Below, one piece after another: positions 59,305 to 64,000 of a DNA stretch of 64,000 nt; the first letter of the stretch is position 1; every line of letters begins with the position of its first letter. The notes under the pieces were generated by a model that saw nothing but the letters and a program-made list of their open reading frames with translations, made no database searches and was not told the DNA's origin. Source of the DNA: UBA2336 sp964404445 (GTDB taxonomy: Bacteria; Bacteroidota; Bacteroidia; Cytophagales; Cyclobacteriaceae). A program made the position numbers and the translations under genes. Where the stretch lies: NCBI GenBank assembly GCA_964404445.1, contig CAYOJW010000003.1, positions 124,001 through 188,000 of the forward strand, read 5' to 3'.

Positions 59305-61305
59305 ATGCGGTTTGTCTTTTTTGTTTTATTCGCTGTTGTTGCTGTACAGGCGTTAGCGCAGGCATCACAAAATACCGATAGCCTCGAACGGGTGTTTCAT
59401 ACCTTACCGCCCGAAAAGAAAATCAAAGCGGCTAACCGGCTCATGCAGTATTATCTCGATGTGAATTTTGAGAAAACCGGGTATTACGCACGTCAGGCAT
59501 TTGAATTGGCAAAATCAAAATCAATACCCCCGGAGGATGTTGCTTATACATACATAAGCTGGGGCATTATTCAGTACGACCGTTCAAATTATGATTCGAG
59601 CCTGATCTACACCCTGAAAGCGCTTCGTTATTATGAGTCGGTACCCGATACGGCTAAAATGGCTGTTGCCTATAATAACATTAGCCTGGCGTATAATGCG
59701 CAGGGTGAGTTCGCCAAAGCGGCCGTATATGCGTACAGAGCTTTATTAATTTATCAGAAATATAAACGATGGAGTAAGGCCGGTATTGCCAGCTTAAACC
59801 TGAGTGGTTCGTACTTTGAAGCAAAACATTATGAGCGTGCATTGTATTGGGCGCGACAGGGGCTTCAATATTATCAGCAAGCGAACGATAGTGCAGAGTT
59901 CGCGTATGCGTTACAGGTGTTTGCCGATGTATATATCGCCCGAAAGCAGATCGACTCAGCGCAATGGTGCATAAAGCAGGTTGAGGCACTTAATGCAAAA
60001 TTTCCAAACGAATATTTAGCAATGGTGAGCCTGAGCCAGCGTGGCGAGATTTATTTTTTACAAGGCAAGTACGACAGTGCCCGGATCGTTCAGCAACAAT
60101 GTATTGCATTTTATGATCAACTGGGGCTGGCCGAGTCGGTACAACAAACCCGCATAGGGTTAGCGCGTACGTGGCTGGCGTTGGGTAATGTTCAGGCAGC
60201 CCAACAGCAGGCACAAATGGTTTATAAAATCGCCAGTAAGATCGGGAAGAAGCGATTAATAGTTGAGAGTTGCTTACTGCTGGCCGATATTTACAAAGCC
60301 AAAAATGAATGGCATCAGGCATTGAACTTACACACCCAGGCCGGGTTGTATAAAGACAGTATTATCAACAAATCGTTGTACAGAAGTATTGAAGGACAGT
60401 TATCGGACATCAGGCTTGAGCAGGAAATACAAGACAAATCGCGGGTTCTTGAAACATTGGTACAGCATGATAAAATTGTTTACAGGCAACGGTTCATTAT
60501 CATCGCCATCACCATAGCCTTGCTCACATTTATAGTAATCGCTTTCCTGATCAGGCGCGTTAGCTTGTACAGGCGTAAAACCAATCAGCAATTACTGGCA
60601 AATAACGTCAGGCTTAATGCACTAAACCAGGAGGTAAACGGGTTGGTCAGTACAATCGTTCATGACCTGAATGCACCATTGAATGGCATTCGCGGTGTAT
60701 TGAATATGCTGGAAACTATGCCGGCATCCAACGAGTCAAAAGAATTAGTTGCTTTAGCGCAAACTTCCGTTACGGTAGGGTTAGACATTGTCAAACAATT
60801 ACTCGAACTGCGTGAACTGGAAAGCGGAACGTTTCGGCTAACCCGTGATGAAATTCATGTACAACATTTTTTGGACGGATTGCACAAGGTGTTTCGCGCA
60901 CAAGCCGGTCAGAAAAAAATTGCGTTTTCGTGTGAAGGAACGGATTATACTTTTGTTTCAGACAAAATCAGCTTACAGCGTATATTTTCTAACCTCATTT
61001 CCAACGCTATTAAATTTTCGCATCCGGGCGGCCGGGTAGCAGTTTCGGTAATGCAATACAACGGTTGTGTAACATTTGTTGTGAGCGATGAGGGGCAGGG
61101 ATTTACCGAAGATGACCAGAAAAAAATGTATGGTAAATTTCAAAAACTCAGTGCCCGCCCTACGGCAGGTGAACCGTCAAACGGATTGGGTCTGGCGATT
61201 GTAAACTTGTTGGTTCAGCACTTGCAGGGAACTATAACATTAGACTCGCAACGGGGCAAAGGGTCAACGTTTACCATTACGTTTCCGGATGTGTTAAAAA
61301 ACTGA
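59305..61305 (+). CDS. TPR-containing sensor histidine kinase
   Basis: A 666-residue protein from the ATG at 59305, which begins a signal peptide (MRFVFFVLFAVVAVQALAQ). TPR repeats fill about residues 40-370 (periplasmic sensor), then come a coiled coil, one membrane helix (FIIIAITIALLTFIVIAFLI) and the cytoplasmic kinase. His453 in VHDLNAPLNGIRGV is the phosphoacceptor; the ATPase domain has NLISNAIKFS, SDEGQGFTEDD and GLGLAIVNLL. The input could be peptide or cell-wall signals. No response regulator gene is adjacent. An in-frame start at 59173 is upstream of the signal peptide and less likely. Confidence 0.92.
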   Translation: MRFVFFVLFAVVAVQALAQASQNTDSLERVFHTLPPEKKIKAANRLMQYYLDVNFEKTGYYARQAFELAKSKSIPPEDVAYTYISWGIIQYDRSNYDSSLIYTLKALRYYESVPDTAKMAVAYNNISLAYNAQGEFAKAAVYAYRALLIYQKYKRWSKAGIASLNLSGSYFEAKHYERALYWARQGLQYYQQANDSAEFAYALQVFADVYIARKQIDSAQWCIKQVEALNAKFPNEYLAMVSLSQRGEIYFLQGKYDSARIVQQQCIAFYDQLGLAESVQQTRIGLARTWLALGNVQAAQQQAQMVYKIASKIGKKRLIVESCLLLADIYKAKNEWHQALNLHTQAGLYKDSIINKSLYRSIEGQLSDIRLEQEIQDKSRVLETLVQHDKIVYRQRFIIIAITIALLTFIVIAFLIRRVSLYRRKTNQQLLANNVRLNALNQEVNGLVSTIVHDLNAPLNGIRGVLNMLETMPASNESKELVALAQTSVTVGLDIVKQLLELRELESGTFRLTRDEIHVQHFLDGLHKVFRAQAGQKKIAFSCEGTDYTFVSDKISLQRIFSNLISNAIKFSHPGGRVAVSVMQYNGCVTFVVSDEGQGFTEDDQKKMYGKFQKLSARPTAGEPSNGLGLAIVNLLVQHLQGTITLDSQRGKGSTFTITFPDVLKN

Positions 61306-61507
61306 TCAACCAATGATTTGATTGTCACTGTTTTGCATAACAGAACTGTTAATTTTTTATAAAATCGGTTTTGGCTAAACCTTATCGGCAGGTTTTACGT
61401 TTATTCAACCAATTACAGGTTTATTGTTATTTAGTTTATAGGTGCCTCGTGTGGCGAAAATCCATACGGGGCATTTTTTAATATATTCACCAACTAAACA
61501 AACAACT

Positions 61508-62023
61508 ATGAAAAAACTAATCATGCTTGCCGCTGTTACGATGGCCTTTGTTTCGGCCGATGCTGTTGCGCAGGATAAAAAACCGTTAAGCCCTAAAGAA
61601 ATCGTAAAGGGAACCATCGATGGCGCAACTGTTGAAATCGTTTATTGTCGTCCGTCTGCCCGTGGCCGTAAAATGTTGGGCGAAAAAGAACCTTACGGAC
61701 AGGTGTGGCGCACCGGGGCGAATGAGGCCACTACCATTGAGTTTAGTAAAGCGGTAAAGATTGAAGGGAAAGAATTGGCCGCAGGTAAATACACCTTGTT
61801 TACCATACCAGGCGAAAATGAGTGGACGATCATCTTTAATAAAAAAATAGGTGAGTGGGGTGCGTACAATTACGATAAGATAAAAGATCAGGATGCCTTG
61901 CACGTAACGGTATCAGCAGGCAAGACAGCCGCATTCGTAGAAACATTTACCATTTCAGTCGATAAAGATAATGTAAACCTGCAATGGGAAAACAGCGCTG
62001 TTGCCTTTAAGGTGAAAGGATAA
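61508..62023 (+). CDS. DUF2911 family exported protein
   Basis: A 171-residue exported protein. The ATG at 61508 starts a signal peptide (MKKLIMLAAVTMAFVSADAVA). The rest is a compact beta-type domain with VEIVYCRPSARGRKMLGE and VWRTGANEATTIEFSKAV and later GKYTLFTIPGENEWTIIFN, typical of DUF2911. The function of this family is unknown; it is common in Bacteroidota. It is followed by a terminator. Confidence 0.88.
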   Translation: MKKLIMLAAVTMAFVSADAVAQDKKPLSPKEIVKGTIDGATVEIVYCRPSARGRKMLGEKEPYGQVWRTGANEATTIEFSKAVKIEGKELAAGKYTLFTIPGENEWTIIFNKKIGEWGAYNYDKIKDQDALHVTVSAGKTAAFVETFTISVDKDNVNLQWENSAVAFKVKG

Positions 62024-62046
62024 AGCGTTTTTTGGTATAGGATAAA

Positions 62047-62080
62047 TAAAAGTTCTGGCACTGCGTCAGAACTTTTTTAT
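62047..62080 (+). terminator. Rho-independent terminator of the DUF2911 gene
   Basis: AAAAGTTCTG / CAGAACTTTT (62048-62076) with a 9-base loop and a following T run; 24 bases after the stop. Confidence 0.8.
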
Positions 62081-62114
62081 TTTTTGCATATTGGCATACC
62101 AAATCTCTTTTTTT

Positions 62115-62558
62115 ATGCAGGTTTTAGGCCGTTCAGACAGGGTTGATTTACCGGGTCTTGGTCTTTCGGGCATTCATGTAAAAATCGATACGGGGGCTTA
62201 TACAAGTTCGCTGCATTGTTCGCGTGCCGAAGTGGTTAACGGTAAACTTGAATTTGTTTTGTTAGATGAAGAACATCCGGAGTTTACCGGGATGACGTTT
62301 ACAGCCGATACGTTTACACAACGCGACATCAAGAACTCGTTTGGGGTAGCCGAAAAACGTTTTGTTATTGTAACGTCTGTACGAATTTTTGATGAAGAAA
62401 TTTTAACCGAATTTTCGTTGAGTGATCGCGATACATTGCGTTTCCCGATTTTATTAGGTCGTAAAGTTTTACGCAACCGCTTTGTGATAGACGTAACTAA
62501 AAAAAATCTATCTTACCGGGCCAACCGAAATAAGAAGAAACACCAACCTAAAACCTGA
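62115..62558 (+). CDS. Retropepsin-like protein of the RimK neighbourhood
   Basis: A 147-residue protein from the ATG at 62115. DTGAYTSSLHC carries the catalytic DTGA of retropepsin-like aspartic proteases; RFPILLGRKVLRNRFVID matches the C-terminal part of this small family, annotated in databases as ATP-dependent zinc protease or RimK/LysX-associated protein. It is followed after 5 bases by rimK and then by an aspartoacylase-like gene, a conserved trio of glutamate-ligase loci. A TTG at 62091 would add 8 residues. Confidence 0.8.
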   Translation: MQVLGRSDRVDLPGLGLSGIHVKIDTGAYTSSLHCSRAEVVNGKLEFVLLDEEHPEFTGMTFTADTFTQRDIKNSFGVAEKRFVIVTSVRIFDEEILTEFSLSDRDTLRFPILLGRKVLRNRFVIDVTKKNLSYRANRNKKKHQPKT

Positions 62559-62563
62559 TCTGT

Positions 62564-63472
62564 ATGAACATTGCTATCCTCTCGACAGGTCCCAAACTTT
62601 ATTCAACCCGAAGGCTAAAAGAAGCCGGTGAAAAGCAGGGACATAAGGTTGAAATCATCGACCACATGAAATGTGTGCTGTACATCGAAAAGCAAAACCC
62701 TGTTGTGTTGTACCAGGGTCGCAGGCTTGATTATTTCGATGCCATCATACCCCGCATTGGTGCATCGGTAACTTTTTATGGTGCTGCCGTTGTACGCCAG
62801 TTCGAGATGATGAAAGTGTTTACAGCCGTAGAATCGCAAGCCCTGATCCGCTCGCGCGATAAACTGCGCTCTTTGCAAATTCTGTCGCGTGCGGGGTTGG
62901 GTTTACCCAAAACCACTTTTATGGATTATTCGAAAGACACCGAAGGCGTTGTGGAATCGGTAGGCGGTGCGCCTGTTGTGATTAAACTGTTGGAAGGTAC
63001 GCAAGGGTTAGGTGTGGTGTTGGCCGAAAATAAAAAAGCAGCGCAATCGGTTATTGAAGCCTTTCACGGATTAAAAACACGCATTATTGTTCAGGAGTTT
63101 ATAAAGGAATCGAAAGGTGCAGACATCCGTGCATTTGTTGTTGATGGTGAAGTGGTAGGCGCCATGCGCAGGCAGGCGAAAGAAGGGGAGTTCCGTTCAA
63201 ATTTACATCGTGGAGGAACCGCTACCGTGGTTAAGTTAAGCCGTTCAGAAAAACACATGGCCGTAACGGCCGCCAAAAAAATGGGGCTGGGTGTAGCCGG
63301 TGTTGATATGCTGCCGTCCAAACGAGGACCGCTTATTCTTGAAGTTAACTCATCGCCCGGGTTAGAGGGTATTGAAGGCGCTACCCGGGTTGATATTGCC
63401 GGAAAAATTATTCAGTACCTCGAAAAAAATGCGACTAAGAAAAAAATCCAAAAGGATAAGGTTAACGCATAG
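62564..63472 (+). CDS. rimK: RimK-type alpha-L-glutamate ligase
   Basis: A 302-residue ATP-grasp ligase. MNIAILSTGPKLYSTRRLKE opens the pre-ATP-grasp domain; FKLLEGTQGLGVVLAE-type sequence (VIKLLEGTQGLGVVLAENKK) forms the ATP loop, and VDMLPSKRGPLILEVNSSPG the metal-binding end. In Escherichia coli RimK adds glutamates to ribosomal protein S6; Bacteroidota homologues may act on S6 or other acceptors. Nearby aspartoacylase-like and retropepsin-like genes suggest a glutamate-tagging pathway. Confidence 0.92.
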   Translation: MNIAILSTGPKLYSTRRLKEAGEKQGHKVEIIDHMKCVLYIEKQNPVVLYQGRRLDYFDAIIPRIGASVTFYGAAVVRQFEMMKVFTAVESQALIRSRDKLRSLQILSRAGLGLPKTTFMDYSKDTEGVVESVGGAPVVIKLLEGTQGLGVVLAENKKAAQSVIEAFHGLKTRIIVQEFIKESKGADIRAFVVDGEVVGAMRRQAKEGEFRSNLHRGGTATVVKLSRSEKHMAVTAAKKMGLGVAGVDMLPSKRGPLILEVNSSPGLEGIEGATRVDIAGKIIQYLEKNATKKKIQKDKVNA

Positions 63473-63507
63473 TGTCTAATAGATGTAAATTGAAGTAACG
63501 CTTATCC

Positions 63508-64000
63508 ATGAAGAAAGTGACCATTGCCGGTGTTGAAATTCTGCCGGGCGAGTTTAAAGAGATCAACATTAACATTGCGCGTCTTCCATCGCATACCCAG
63601 ATCGATACGCCCATTTATGTATCACGATCAATGGAAGACGGCCCCGTGCTGGCGTTAACAGCCGGTATGCACGGTGATGAAATTAACGGCATGGAAATCG
63701 TGCGCAGAATTTTAGAAGAAGGATTGCATCGGGTGAAACGTGGTACAGTCGTGTGTATGCCCATCACCAATATGTATGGCTTTCTGAACTTCTCGCGCGA
63801 TGTACCCGATGGCAAAGATGTGAACCGTTCGTTCCCGGGAAGCAAACGCGGGTCGCTGGCCAGTCGCGTTGCATATAATTTAACGCACCAGATCATCCCG
63901 TTTATCGATTATGGAATTGATTTTCATACGGGCGGAGCCATGCGTACCAACTATCCGCAGGTGCGCTCTATGTTGAACAACGAGGTTAATCAGAAATTGG
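63508..64000 (+). CDS. Succinylglutamate desuccinylase/aspartoacylase-family protein, 5' part
   Basis: The ATG at 63508 opens a frame that runs to the window end (164 codons visible). GMHGDEINGMEIVRRI provides the zinc ligands His and Glu, DVNRSFPG and IDFHTGGAM further conserved blocks of the M14-type carboxypeptidase superfamily in its AstE/AspA branch. It probably hydrolyses an N-acyl amino acid or a glutamyl conjugate. It follows rimK by 35 bases and belongs to the same unit. Its 3' end lies outside the window. Confidence 0.88.
   Translation, partial: MKKVTIAGVEILPGEFKEININIARLPSHTQIDTPIYVSRSMEDGPVLALTAGMHGDEINGMEIVRRILEEGLHRVKRGTVVCMPITNMYGFLNFSRDVPDGKDVNRSFPGSKRGSLASRVAYNLTHQIIPFIDYGIDFHTGGAMRTNYPQVRSMLNNEVNQKL

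Noticed and set aside
1..64000. tRNA, rRNA or CRISPR features
   Set aside because: Reading the intergenic regions showed no cloverleaf with a CCA-type end, no rRNA-like sequence and no spaced repeats.

Overview
The window is chromosomal DNA of a member of the Bacteroidota, most likely a Cytophagales-type bacterium. The evidence is a flexirubin/aryl-polyene-type pigment cluster, an FtsL-like protein and a long-tailed FtsZ in the division cluster, promoter-like TAnnTTTG boxes, few Shine-Dalgarno sequences, and many Bacteroidota-type secreted and lipoprotein genes. All assignments are made by reading the translated sequence; no database search was run.

Region 1 (1-16352, all plus strand, mostly overlapping ATGA-type junctions) is the distal part of an aryl-polyene/flexirubin-like polyketide operon. 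It contains a ketosynthase-like fragment, two nearly identical acyl carrier proteins flanking a methyltransferase, a ketosynthase (Cys155/His288/His323), a chain-length-factor-like partner that has lost the catalytic residues, a polysaccharide deacetylase-like protein, a LolA-like carrier, a lipoprotein, a hotdog dehydratase, a GT2 glycosyltransferase and a DUF2062 protein (apparently one gene split at a run of ten A), a giant MMPL-acyltransferase-methyltransferase fusion, a CrtI-like oxidoreductase, a C45-type acyltransferase/hydrolase, a phosphopantetheinyl transferase and a phenylacetate-CoA-ligase-like adenylating enzyme. Together they could activate an aryl starter, extend and dehydrate a polyene, transfer it to a lipid-like acceptor and move it to the outer membrane.

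Region 2 (16.4-22.4 kb) is a decayed accessory stretch. It holds a secreted-protein gene with three frameshifts, a BNR/sialidase-fold secreted protein, a REP-associated tyrosine transposase inside a set of related palindromes, a phospholipase-A2-like toxin tail without its N-terminal part followed by a small membrane protein (possible immunity protein), a 40-bp direct repeat, two exported proteins of unknown function and a second gene relic cut at another REP-like palindrome.

Region 3 (22.4-38.2 kb) is a complete dcw cluster: mraZ-rsmH-ftsL-ftsI-murE-mraY-murD-ftsW-murG-murC-ftsQ-ftsA-ftsZ. Three 10-bp GTGGTTGAAA repeats overlap the putative promoter in front of mraZ, and a large imperfect hairpin separates ftsA from ftsZ. 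A rho-independent terminator lies downstream.

Region 4 (38.2-50.8 kb) has mixed genes: two AT-rich orphans, a lipoprotein, an alpha/beta hydrolase, a small GldL-like membrane protein, a zinc alcohol dehydrogenase, a DPP-IV-type peptidase, kdsB, an NfeD/ClpP-type membrane protease, a DUF4905-like protein, a LysM protein and a TPR protein. Two MITE-like hairpins sit between genes. Region 5 (50.8-55.2 kb, minus strand) is a phenylacetyl-CoA epoxidase operon, tetR-paaA-paaB-(membrane protein)-paaC-dinB-paaD, with a palindromic operator candidate in the paaA promoter and a PaaB made of two PaaB-like domains. Region 6 (55.2-64 kb) contains ffh, lspA, nhaA, a TPR sensor histidine kinase, a DUF2911 protein and a retropepsin-like / RimK / succinylglutamate-desuccinylase-like trio, the last cut by the window end. 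No tRNA, rRNA or CRISPR array was seen.
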